From assembly GCA_965279285.1 (NCBI GenBank), contig OZ257148.1:1984001-2048000 (forward strand): a DNA stretch of 64,000 nt, read 5' to 3'. The stretch comes from G965279335 sp965279285 (GTDB taxonomy: Bacteria; Pseudomonadota; Gammaproteobacteria; DSM-16500). A model generated the notes under the pieces. It saw nothing but the letters and a program-made list of their open reading frames with translations. It made no database searches and was not told the origin of the DNA. Made by a program: the position numbers and the translations under genes. How positions within the stretch are numbered: position 1 is the first letter of the stretch; every line of letters begins with the position of its first letter. Shown here in pieces: positions 1-8,091 of the stretch.

Positions 1-213
1 ATCATTCATCATGGTGCTAAAATCAATGATATAAAACTAACCCTTGGTCGAACTTTAATTTTAGGTTTAGAGTTTATCGTCGCAGCTGACTTAATTGGCA
101 CCACAACGACACCGGATTATTATGCTTTAGGAATATTAGGTATTATTGTTTTAATTAGAACATTACTTAGCTTTTCTTTAAGTAGAGAGTTATTAACCGC
201 TAGTAAAGAGTGA
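1..213 (+). CDS. DUF1622 family membrane protein, C-terminal part
   Basis: The frame is open from the first base and ends in TGA at 211-213, giving the last 70 residues of a protein whose start lies outside the window. The segment LGRTLILGLEFIVAADLIGT, followed by a hydrophobic stretch and LIRTLLSFSLSRE, matches my recollection of DUF1622 proteins: small inner-membrane proteins of unknown function with a conserved LGLEF.VAAD segment. At least two membrane-spanning segments are visible. No function can be given beyond membrane location. The window edge, not a mutation, causes the truncation. Confidence 0.7.
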   Translation: MIHHGAKINDIKLTLGRTLILGLEFIVAADLIGTTTTPDYYALGILGIIVLIRTLLSFSLSRELLTASKE

Positions 214-385
214 CGACCCTATAAAAATGTGTAAATTTTGCTCTCGACCGCTTGCAAATATACCCACCCCATGATTAACCCTAAGCAATACAGTAGTTAC
301 CCTCCATATCAAATTTACAATTTTTCTCATATGATAGATAAAGTTGTACAACACTTTCTTTAACTATCTCACGGAGAACGACATC

Positions 386-841
386 ATGAAGAATAATTTA
401 AGTAAAATCGCGATTTTGCTTATCAGTTTCAACTTAGTATCATGCTCAACTAACACTCAAAGCCAAAATACAGGCTTAGGCGCTGTAGGTGGTGCTGTAG
501 TGGGTGGCGCAGCAGGTGCTTTAGTCGGTGGTGGTGCAGCAGTGGCTGTAGGTGCAGTAGCCGGTGCGCTTGTCGGTGGCTTAATCGGAAACTCGATGGA
601 TAGCACAGATCATCCTCATGTTTACGAAGCGATGAATAATGCTCCTAATCATTCAACTCATTGGGTTAATACCAAAACAGGCGTTGCTTACACCGTAACC
701 CCAACTAGCCCAAGAATGTCATATCAAGGCAATAACAACTGCCGTCAATATACAGCCGTATCGTATGTTCATGGCAAAAAACATCATTCACATGGTATTG
801 CTTGCATGATGCCAGATGGTAAATGGAAAACAGTTAAGTAA
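386..841 (+). CDS. Glycine-zipper outer-membrane lipoprotein (17 kDa antigen / SlyB-like)
   Basis: Predicted 151-residue lipoprotein. I chose the ATG at 386 because GGAG lies about 10 nt upstream; the frame runs further upstream to 344 without a ribosome site. Residues 1-22 form a lipoprotein signal peptide ending in the lipobox LVSC, so the mature protein would be lipidated at Cys22. A Gly/Ala-rich segment follows (about residues 35-75, repeated AVGGAVVGG and GALVGG), a typical glycine zipper for helix packing in the membrane. The C-terminal CRQYTAV...GIACMMPDGKWK resembles the end of the rickettsial 17 kDa surface antigen family. A structural envelope role is likely; no enzymatic motif is present. 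It appears monocistronic. Confidence 0.8.
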   Translation: MKNNLSKIAILLISFNLVSCSTNTQSQNTGLGAVGGAVVGGAAGALVGGGAAVAVGAVAGALVGGLIGNSMDSTDHPHVYEAMNNAPNHSTHWVNTKTGVAYTVTPTSPRMSYQGNNNCRQYTAVSYVHGKKHHSHGIACMMPDGKWKTVK

Positions 842-884
842 GCGTTTTATTCGCTGTTAGTAACTATTAGCAGGCAAAAAGTTT

Positions 885-914
885 GGTGGGCACGCTGCGC
901 TTTGCCCACCCTAC
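885..914 (+). repeat. REP palindrome (CTAC-ending orientation)
   Basis: A 30-bp REP copy: stem GGTGGGCA / TGCCCACC, CG-rich loop, CTAC tail (GTAG foot on the other strand). It lies between the convergent lipoprotein and bolA. The bases before it (860-872, GTAACTATTAGCA) resemble the outer end of the 152-bp hairpin elements elsewhere in the window. Confidence 0.9.
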
Positions 915-920
915 GTTTTT

Positions 921-1181
921 TTATTTAATCATTATTTGTAACGCATGTATTTCATGTGGAATTAAATCATCAAGTGCTTTGTAAATTTCTCTGTGCGTTT
1001 CTATGCGAGATTTATTTTTAAAACAATCAGCGGAGATCGTTACGGAAAAATGACCAGCCCCATCTTTGCTGCCTGCATGACCTATATGCTTGTGGCTGTC
1101 ATCTTGGATTTCTAAGTGTGTTGGGGTGAATTTTTCTTGTAAACGTTCAATGATGAGGTGCTTTCGGGTTAAATTATTCAT
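921..1181 (-). CDS. bolA: BolA family protein
   Basis: 86-residue protein of usual BolA length. BolA proteins partner monothiol glutaredoxins in Fe-S/iron handling and affect cell shape under stress. Visible family features are an N-terminal helix with IIERLQEKF, the segment LEIQDDSHKHIGHAG, the later HFSVTISADCF (the helix-turn-helix-like BolA core), and HREIYKALDDLIPHEIHALQI at the C-terminus. The histidine in the HIGH segment is the kind used for cluster ligation with glutaredoxin. It is transcribed leftward just after yciB, as in many gammaproteobacteria. A REP copy lies on each side. Whether it is BolA proper or the IbaG/YrbA paralogue cannot be settled by eye. Confidence 0.88.
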   Translation of the reverse strand: MNNLTRKHLIIERLQEKFTPTHLEIQDDSHKHIGHAGSKDGAGHFSVTISADCFKNKSRIETHREIYKALDDLIPHEIHALQIMIK

Positions 1182-1217
1182 CGTTAGAATATACCATAAA
1201 AATAAATTATAGGAAAT

Positions 1218-1247
1218 GTAGGGTGGGCAAAGCGCAGCGTGCCCACC
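1218..1247 (+). repeat. REP palindrome (GTAG-first orientation)
   Basis: Full 30-bp REP copy in the 70-bp gap between bolA and yciB, opposite in orientation to the copy at 885. The two together bracket bolA. Confidence 0.9.
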
Positions 1248-1253
1248 GTCCCT

Positions 1254-1805
1254 CTACTCCACTTCTGAAATATAACGCGACAAATAAATCATTTGTAAAA
1301 AAGCAAAAATCAAAAAGAAACCCAAAGTACCATATAATTTAAAATTAACCCATATTTCCGTACTAAAATTATAAGCCACATAAATATTAATACCGCCTAA
1401 AAGAATAAAAGCACAAGCCCACGCAATATTTAATTTTTTCCAAACTTGACTAGGAACTGTTGCCTTATTTTTTTCTAACTTTAATTCAAACATGCGCTGC
1501 ATCAATGGCTTATTACCTATAATATGGCTTAAAAGTAACGCTGTGCCAAAAATCCAATACACTACACTCGGTTTCCATTTAACAAAAATCGGATCATGAA
1601 AATAAAGCGTCAAACCACCTAACACAGTAAATACAGCTAACATCAGTAATTGGACTTTATCCATCCGCTTTGCCACTAAAGCCGTTACTAATACTTGCAC
1701 TGCGGTAACAGCGATACCCACTACTGTCGCAACATAAATACCATAGATTTTAAAAGCCAAAAAAAATAAAACCAAAGGAATAAAATCATAAAATAAATTT
1801 AACAT
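1254..1805 (-). CDS. yciB: Inner-membrane septation protein A (YciB/IspZ)
   Basis: 183 residues, the normal length of YciB. The start MLNLFYDFIPLVLFFLAF and the later ILGGINIYVAYNFSTEIWVNFK are strongly family-like. About five hydrophobic segments are visible. YciB is an inner-membrane protein linked to envelope synthesis and cell length, acting with the divisome and elongasome; its biochemical activity is not established. It sits upstream of bolA on the same strand with only a REP between them, so the two may be co-transcribed. Nothing abnormal is seen in the reading frame. Confidence 0.92.
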   Translation of the reverse strand: MLNLFYDFIPLVLFFLAFKIYGIYVATVVGIAVTAVQVLVTALVAKRMDKVQLLMLAVFTVLGGLTLYFHDPIFVKWKPSVVYWIFGTALLLSHIIGNKPLMQRMFELKLEKNKATVPSQVWKKLNIAWACAFILLGGINIYVAYNFSTEIWVNFKLYGTLGFFLIFAFLQMIYLSRYISEVE

Positions 1806-1831
1806 GCTATTTTTTCCTGTAATAAAAATTA

Positions 1832-4800
1832 TTAAGTTATGTCATCCAATGCTCTACCTTCATGTGCAAACAAAGGAGAATTCAATACGGTTACTTTTTT
1901 AAACCGCGCAAAAAAAATGTAAGCTACCGGCACGACGATGAGTGAAAAAAAAGTTCCAAATAATAAGCCACCAACAATAACCCAACCCACTTGACAACGA
2001 CTCTCTGCACCCGAACCTGTTGCCAAGGCTAATGGCAATGCGCCTAGCACCATCGCCGCGGTCGTCATTAAAATGGGGCGTAAACGCAATTTTGCTGCTT
2101 CAAGCACCGCAGAAGAGCTCGTTAAACCTAAGGCTCGTTGTTGATTTGCAAACTCCGTAATTAAAATGCCATGTTTAGCAATCAAACCAATCAAAGTCAC
2201 TAATCCTATATTGCTATAAATATTTAACGTGCAACCCGTTAGTTTTAACGTAAATAACGCCCCAATAATAGCAAAAGGTACTGTTAATAATATAATTAAC
2301 GGATCAATAAAACTTTCAAATTGAGCAACCAAAATCAAATAAATAAATATCAAAGCTAATAAAAAAGTAAATTGCGTACTACCAGCTGATTCTAAATAAT
2401 CACGCGCCGCACCTTGAAAACTAAATTTTACATCCTCTGGCAAATTATCCCGCGCAATTTTCTGTAAGGTATTAATGGCTTGTCCCATCGTATAACCTGG
2501 CGCAATAGTCGCAAACAAAACATCATCACGCAAGCGATTAAAATGTGGCAAGACCTCAGGAGCTGTCGTCTCTTTTAAATTAATTAACCCTGAAATGGGT
2601 ACCATATTGTTAAAATCATTACGCACATAAAGTTGTGATACTATATTAGGATTTTCTAATAGAGCCTTATCACCTTGAACGATAATATTATATTGATTAC
2701 CATCATATTCATAATAACCGGTATACCTACCCGCTAAAAAAATTGAAATAGTATTAGTAATATTTTGCATAGGAATATGCATATCTGCGGCTTTTTCACG
2801 ATTAATATTCAACTCAAATTGCACTTGATCCCACTTTAACTTGCTATCAATACTGCTAAATTCAGGATATTTTTGCACGACAAGAAGCAACTGCTGCATT
2901 ATGTCATATAACTTCCGATAATCCGTTGCAGCCATCACCTCCATACTAATATTAGAGCCATTTGCTTCTGCATACCAAGTTAAGGGAGACGATGGTGGAA
3001 ACACATTGACTCTGACGCCAGGCAATAACTTCACTTGCTCATCTAACTGAGCAACAATTTGTTCTGCCGAATGTGAGCGTTGATTCAATGGTTTTAAAGT
3101 AAGAAATTGAAATCCATGTGATGGCGAACCAAAACCAACTGAGGATCCAAAAGATTCTACATCAGGTATTTTTTTATAAATCTCTTCCAATTGTCGCGCA
3201 TAAGAATCGGTATATTGAAAGCTAGCATTTTTAGGGCCGGCAATGCTCACCTCAACCATGCCGGTATCTTCATTAGGAGCTAATTCAGAAGGTATAAAAT
3301 AATAAACAATACCGCCCAACATAATCACAGCTAATAATACTAATCCAACTTGTTGTTTTTTTTGTAATGCTTTATTTAAAAAAATGACATACATACTCTG
3401 TAAATGATGCATTTTTTCATTAAGCCAAACTAAGTAACGACTATTAGCTTGCCGTGTTAATAAACGCGAACACATCATGGGAGTCAATATTAATGCAACC
3501 AATCCTGAGATAATAACTGTGCCAGCTAATGTAATTGCAAATTCGCGAAACACCGCAGATAACAACCCTGAAGTAAAGGCAATCGGCGCATAAACTGCAA
3601 CCAAAGTCAGCGTCATTGCAATAATGGGCAAGACTATTTCTCGCCCACCTTTTACAGCAGCAGCCCAAGGTGGTAAGCCTTGCTCTACATAACGCGTAAT
3701 ATTTTCTAACATCACAATGGCATCATCAACCACTAAACCAATCGCCAAAACAAATGCCATTAAGGTAATAGTATTAATTGAAAAACCACACAAATATAAA
3801 ACTGAAAAACTACTCAGCAAGCAAATTGGAATAGTAATAATAGGGATAAATGCGGCACGCCAAGTCCCTAAAAAAATAAACACAACAAATAATACACAGA
3901 GCACCGCTTCTGCTAAAGACTCATATACACCATTAATCGATGCGTGAATAAACGTCGCTTCATTAAAAATAATTTTTGCTTGCATTCCCTCAGGTAACGC
4001 TTTTTGTATCGACTTAAACTGCTGTTCAATTGCATCAGCAACCGATAATGGATTTGCCACTGATTGTGGAATCACAGCTAAAGCCACGGCTGATTGTCCA
4101 TCAGCGCGAAAAGCAGAGTCAGAATTTTCAGCATCGACTACGGCCTGACCGATGTCTTTTAAACGTATCACTTGCTCTTGATTTTGACGAATGATCAGCG
4201 CATTAAATTCATTACTGGATTTTAACGTTTCATTGGTAACAACAGTATATAAGCGATTTAAGCCATGAATCTGTCCGCTGGGTACTTGAATATTTTGTTG
4301 ATTTAAAACTTGAATGACATCATCAGCCGTCACATTTGCTGCTGCCATTTTCATGGGATCTAACCATATTCGCAGTGCATAAATACGCTCACCATAGGTT
4401 TGAATAGCTGCAACACCATCAATGCTTTGTAATTGCGGCCTAACAAATTGCTTTACGTAATTATTTATTTCTTTATCTGAGCGATGCAAATCAGAAAAAG
4501 CAATATACAATATCGGCTGACCATCACTTTCTGTTTTTGAAATAGTAGGTGGCCTAATTTCTCGCGGCAAACTATCCGCCCCACCCTGCAAAGCACCACG
4601 CACATCTTCCATTGCCACATTAATATTATGGTTATGTTTAAATGTTAAGGTAATATCACTGACACCTTGTTTACTGCTAGAATAAACCGTATCAATTCCA
4701 TCAACGCCCGCTAAAGCATTCTCTAATGGCGTTGTAATTTGCGCTTCAATTAAACTTGAGCTAGCGCCAGGATAAGCCGTATAAATAGAGATGATGGAAG

Positions 4801-4924
4801 GCGTCACATTGGGAATCCACCGAACTTGTAAACTGATGTAACTCATTATTCCTACAATAGTAATAACTAAACTTAAAACTATCGTTAAAGCTGGTCTTTT
4901 AATAAATAATTCTATAAAGCTCAT
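1832..4924 (-). CDS. RND efflux transporter, HAE1 family
   Basis: 1030-residue inner-membrane proton antiporter of the AcrB/MexB-like HAE1 type. It would export hydrophobic or amphiphilic compounds from the periplasm and inner membrane. The N-terminal SFIELFIKRPALTIVLSL is the first membrane helix, and there are two large periplasmic halves. The TM4 proton-relay pair is visible in LAIGLVVDDAIVMLENI and the TM10 lysine in LIGLIAKHGILITEFAN. The upstream adaptor gene overlaps it by 4 nt, so the two are translationally coupled. No outer-membrane channel gene is adjacent, so the pump probably borrows a TolC-like channel, possibly the one at 60.4-61.9 kb. The substrate cannot be predicted. Confidence 0.9.
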   Translation of the reverse strand: MSFIELFIKRPALTIVLSLVITIVGIMSYISLQVRWIPNVTPSIISIYTAYPGASSSLIEAQITTPLENALAGVDGIDTVYSSSKQGVSDITLTFKHNHNINVAMEDVRGALQGGADSLPREIRPPTISKTESDGQPILYIAFSDLHRSDKEINNYVKQFVRPQLQSIDGVAAIQTYGERIYALRIWLDPMKMAAANVTADDVIQVLNQQNIQVPSGQIHGLNRLYTVVTNETLKSSNEFNALIIRQNQEQVIRLKDIGQAVVDAENSDSAFRADGQSAVALAVIPQSVANPLSVADAIEQQFKSIQKALPEGMQAKIIFNEATFIHASINGVYESLAEAVLCVLFVVFIFLGTWRAAFIPIITIPICLLSSFSVLYLCGFSINTITLMAFVLAIGLVVDDAIVMLENITRYVEQGLPPWAAAVKGGREIVLPIIAMTLTLVAVYAPIAFTSGLLSAVFREFAITLAGTVIISGLVALILTPMMCSRLLTRQANSRYLVWLNEKMHHLQSMYVIFLNKALQKKQQVGLVLLAVIMLGGIVYYFIPSELAPNEDTGMVEVSIAGPKNASFQYTDSYARQLEEIYKKIPDVESFGSSVGFGSPSHGFQFLTLKPLNQRSHSAEQIVAQLDEQVKLLPGVRVNVFPPSSPLTWYAEANGSNISMEVMAATDYRKLYDIMQQLLLVVQKYPEFSSIDSKLKWDQVQFELNINREKAADMHIPMQNITNTISIFLAGRYTGYYEYDGNQYNIIVQGDKALLENPNIVSQLYVRNDFNNMVPISGLINLKETTAPEVLPHFNRLRDDVLFATIAPGYTMGQAINTLQKIARDNLPEDVKFSFQGAARDYLESAGSTQFTFLLALIFIYLILVAQFESFIDPLIILLTVPFAIIGALFTLKLTGCTLNIYSNIGLVTLIGLIAKHGILITEFANQQRALGLTSSSAVLEAAKLRLRPILMTTAAMVLGALPLALATGSGAESRCQVGWVIVGGLLFGTFFSLIVVPVAYIFFARFKKVTVLNSPLFAHEGRALDDIT

Positions 4925-5997
4925 GCTGCTATTTTCTTTTGTTCTGAGTTAAAGGTAACTGACATCCCATCCTTTAATTTTTCTTGTCCTGCCGTAATAA
5001 TAATATCACTCTGAGTAATGCCTTGAATGATTTGCACACTGTCGGTATTTCTTTGCCCTGTCATCACAGGAACAGAAACCGCTTTACCCTGAACTACTTT
5101 AAAAATTTTTTCTCCCTCTATCGTTGGCACCAAACTTTGCGGAGAAATCAATAATGCATTGATTTGATTGCCTAGTAAGTGCGTAACATTTACAAATAAA
5201 CCCGCAGTTAATAGTCTATCTTCGTTAGGTATATCTGCATATAAAGCAATGGTTCTATCTTCTGGATTAATGGTTGGCGCAATATAAGCTATTTTTCCGC
5301 TAAATTCTTTGTTGGGGTAAGCATTGGTTGTTACTTTAATTTCTTGACCTATTTTTAATTCTGGAAAAAATTTTTCTGCGACGGTGTATTCAACACGTAA
5401 ATGTTGAATATCGGTTAAGGTCACCAATGCTTTCCCTACTGTCACATAATCACCTACATTGACATTTGATTTTCCTACCACACCAGCAAATAGTGCTACA
5501 AAATGCATTTTATCAACCTTAATTTCATTTTCTTGTGCATCTGCTTGTTTTTGTTTTAAGTCAGCCTGAGCAGATTCAATCGCTTGACGAGAAATAACAC
5601 CTTGTTTCCCTAACAATACCATCCGCTTATAATTAGTCTCACTATAATTTAATGCTGCTTTTGTTGATTCTGCTTGTGACTTTTGCACTTTATTATCCAG
5701 CTGAATTAATGGTGCGCCCTGTCGTACCAACGCACCATCTTGAAAATAAATATCTGCTACTAAACCCGTAAATTCTGAGGTAATTTGCACACTTTTTGCA
5801 GCGACCAGTGTACCAACGGCTTTAACTTCAATAGGTATATTAGATAATTTTACTTGCTCCACTTCTACCACGACAAAATCCGGCGACTGTTTTCCTTTCG
5901 CTCGATAATGCTTAACTAATAAAATAAGCAGAGAAAATACAACAAATACGATGACAATTAATAAGATGATTTTTCTCTTACTCAGAACTAATTTCAT
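4921..5997 (-). CDS. RND periplasmic adaptor (membrane fusion protein)
   Basis: 358 residues. A single N-terminal membrane anchor (about residues 9-28) is followed by the lipoyl/barrel segment (VKAVGTLVAAKSVQITSEFTG), an alpha-helical hairpin (about residues 105-150, Gln/Lys/Ala-rich coiled coil), the second half-lipoyl stretch (FAGVVGKSNVNVGDYV) and a beta-barrel/MP domain. This is the MexA/AcrA layout and links the inner-membrane RND pump to an outer channel. There is no lipobox cysteine, so it is anchored by the N-terminal helix. It is first in a two-gene unit with the RND gene (ATGA-type overlap). Confidence 0.9.
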   Translation of the reverse strand: MKLVLSKRKIILLIVIVFVVFSLLILLVKHYRAKGKQSPDFVVVEVEQVKLSNIPIEVKAVGTLVAAKSVQITSEFTGLVADIYFQDGALVRQGAPLIQLDNKVQKSQAESTKAALNYSETNYKRMVLLGKQGVISRQAIESAQADLKQKQADAQENEIKVDKMHFVALFAGVVGKSNVNVGDYVTVGKALVTLTDIQHLRVEYTVAEKFFPELKIGQEIKVTTNAYPNKEFSGKIAYIAPTINPEDRTIALYADIPNEDRLLTAGLFVNVTHLLGNQINALLISPQSLVPTIEGEKIFKVVQGKAVSVPVMTGQRNTDSVQIIQGITQSDIIITAGQEKLKDGMSVTFNSEQKKIAA

Positions 5998-6006
5998 TTT
6001 TTATCT

Positions 6007-6891
6007 CTAATGCATAGATGATGAAGTGGGTGGCTTATCATTTTTAGTAAAAATTTTCGCAACATCAACATTATCGAATGAATACGCTTTACTACAAAAC
6101 TCACAGGTCACAACAATAACTTGCTTCGTCATTAATTCTTGGTCTACTTCCTTTCTTCCTAAAATCAACAACGCATTTTCACTTTTTTCAATCGAACATT
6201 TACATTGAAAACTAACGCGCGCAGGTGGAAAGATACGCACATCTTCTTCAGCATATAATCGTCGGCATAACGTTACCGGATCTAAACTTGATAGCTCTTC
6301 TTCTGTCACCGTATCCGTTAAATAAATCAACCGATCCCAATCATCATCACCATGCTGTGCTTTAGAACCATCACGCGGTAAAATTTGCAGCAATAAACCC
6401 GTAGCATTTGCTTCATTTACTGTAACCCATAAGCGTGTGGGTAATTGCTCTGAATTTTTAAAATAGCCCTCAATCGAGCTTGAAATAGACCCACCCTCCC
6501 AAGCCACTATTCCTTGATAACGTTGCCCTTGAGCTGAAGATTCAACAGTAATAACCATCACCCCTTCTTGCATAAGATCGCTAAGCTCTTCCGGTTTAAT
6601 ATCTTCCAGCCATTGCGCAAGAGCACGAAGGTGAAATTGTTGATCACATTGTGCTAATAATAACTTTAATTTACTTTTGCCCTGGAATTGAACAGTAAAA
6701 TTCCCTTTAAATTTAACAATTGCTGTTAATAAACAAGTCACTACTAATAATTCACCTATCAACTTTTGGATCAAGACGGGATACTTATGTTGTAGTACAA
6801 TTGTTCGATAACTCTGATCAAGGCGAACCCACTCGCCTCTAACAGAGATATTTTCAAACATAAAACGGTATATAAGGTCTTTATCATTCAT
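6007..6891 (-). CDS. hslO: Redox-regulated chaperone Hsp33
   Basis: 294 residues, typical of Hsp33. In the reduced state zinc is held by four cysteines; oxidation releases it and activates holdase activity in the cytoplasm. The metal site is clear: a CKC motif (FQCKCSIEK) and, about 30 residues later, CEFC (VTCEFCSKAYSFD). The N-terminal DLIYRFMFENISVRGEWVRL matches the family start. The gene ends 9 nt before the adaptor gene begins on the same strand and is divergent from the Smr gene, with a gap of only 17 nt, so their promoters must be compressed or overlap the coding starts. Confidence 0.95.
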   Translation of the reverse strand: MNDKDLIYRFMFENISVRGEWVRLDQSYRTIVLQHKYPVLIQKLIGELLVVTCLLTAIVKFKGNFTVQFQGKSKLKLLLAQCDQQFHLRALAQWLEDIKPEELSDLMQEGVMVITVESSAQGQRYQGIVAWEGGSISSSIEGYFKNSEQLPTRLWVTVNEANATGLLLQILPRDGSKAQHGDDDWDRLIYLTDTVTEEELSSLDPVTLCRRLYAEEDVRIFPPARVSFQCKCSIEKSENALLILGRKEVDQELMTKQVIVVTCEFCSKAYSFDNVDVAKIFTKNDKPPTSSSMH

Positions 6892-6908
6892 GCGGGTATA
6901 TTAACACA

Positions 6909-7466
6909 ATGTCAAAAAAAAATGAGCATAATGAAGCTGATAACGCACTTTTTAATGCCGCCATGCAGGGGGTGAAGCGCTTAATACACACTAAAATACC
7001 ACTTATCCCACCTAAAAAACCCACTAAGAAGCCTCATGACTTGCCTAATGAGAGTCAATCTAACCCATTTAAGCTCTATAATGACCTTAATTTAGAGGAA
7101 GTCAGCGGTGAAGACTTGCTTGAATTTCATCGTGGTGGATTACAGCATAAAGTTCTTCGCAAATTGCGCCGAGGTCAATATAATGCAGATGCAACATTAG
7201 ACCTGCATGGGATGCATGTCAATGAAGCAAGAGATGCCTTAAGCCGTTTTCTGCTCAATTGCTTACAAAAAGGTATCCGCCATATATTAATTATTCATGG
7301 AAAAGGCCATGGCATTACTAAACCTATTTTAAAAAATAAATTAAATCAATGGTTGCGACAAATAGAATTAGTTATTGCTTTTTGTTCCGCAAACCAACAA
7401 GACGGACGCTCAGGTGCAGTATATGTTTTATTAAAGGGGAGTTTAAAGTTTGATGAAGATAAATAA
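6909..7466 (+). CDS. Smr domain protein
   Basis: 185 residues. The C-terminal half is an Smr domain: DATLDLHGMHVNEARDALSRF carries the DLHG motif and IRHILIIHGKGHG the HGKG motif. Smr domains of this free-standing type (SmrA/YdaL, SmrB/YfcN) are endonucleases; SmrB acts on mRNA at collided ribosomes. The N-terminal 80 residues are charged and low in complexity (PPKKPTKKP). Its end overlaps the start of udk by 14 nt, so the two are co-translated. Which Smr subgroup it belongs to is not clear by eye. Confidence 0.85.
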   Translation: MSKKNEHNEADNALFNAAMQGVKRLIHTKIPLIPPKKPTKKPHDLPNESQSNPFKLYNDLNLEEVSGEDLLEFHRGGLQHKVLRKLRRGQYNADATLDLHGMHVNEARDALSRFLLNCLQKGIRHILIIHGKGHGITKPILKNKLNQWLRQIELVIAFCSANQQDGRSGAVYVLLKGSLKFDEDK

Positions 7467-8091
7467 AAAAATAATTATTATTGGTATTGCTGGTGCATCC
7501 GCTTCCGGGAAAAGCTTGCTTGCGAATACGATAGTGAATGAATTAGGATCTGATCAAGTTGTCGTTATTTCTGAAGACTCCTACTACAAAGATCATAGTG
7601 ACATCCCTTTTGAAGAACGGACTAAAATTAATTATGATCATCCCAATTCTTTAGATCATGCTTTATTGCTGCAACATTTACTGCAACTGCAAGCAGGTGA
7701 AACAGTTGAAGTACCTATTTATAATCATTCGCAACATATTCGTTCGCATGAAACAAGAACCATTGGCCAACATAGCATTATTGTGCTTGAAGGTATTTTA
7801 TTATTTGTAGAAAAAGCTTTACGTGAACTCATGGATACACGAATTTTTATGGAAACAGCGCTGGATATATGTCTAATTCGTCGTTTAAAACGCGATGTAA
7901 AAGAACGAGGACGTACCTTGGATTGCGTGCTTGCGCAATACGAAGAAACAGTGCGACCCATGTTTTTGCAGTTTATTGAACCTTCTAAGCGCTATGCTGA
8001 TATTATTGTTCCACGTGGTGGGAATAATCGGATTGCGATTGAAATAATTAAAGCGCAGATGCGGGAGTTGCTGGGAGATAAGCGGGTTTAA
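7453..8091 (+). CDS. udk: Uridine kinase
   Basis: 212 residues from the ATG at 7453 (a TTG directly before it is less likely; AGGGGAG lies about 11 nt upstream). The enzyme phosphorylates uridine and cytidine with NTP in pyrimidine salvage. The P-loop GIAGASASGKS is at the N-terminus, followed by EDSYYKD, NYDHPNSLDH, the lid region RRLKRDVKERGR and the conserved RPMFLQFIEPSKRYADIIVPRGG. It extends about four residues past the E. coli enzyme. The stop codon TAA (8089-8091) coincides with the 3' boundary of the group IIC intron. Without the intron, the flanking bases would still read TAA, so the protein is unchanged. Confidence 0.95.
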   Translation: MKINKKIIIIGIAGASASGKSLLANTIVNELGSDQVVVISEDSYYKDHSDIPFEERTKINYDHPNSLDHALLLQHLLQLQAGETVEVPIYNHSQHIRSHETRTIGQHSIIVLEGILLFVEKALRELMDTRIFMETALDICLIRRLKRDVKERGRTLDCVLAQYEETVRPMFLQFIEPSKRYADIIVPRGGNNRIAIEIIKAQMRELLGDKRV

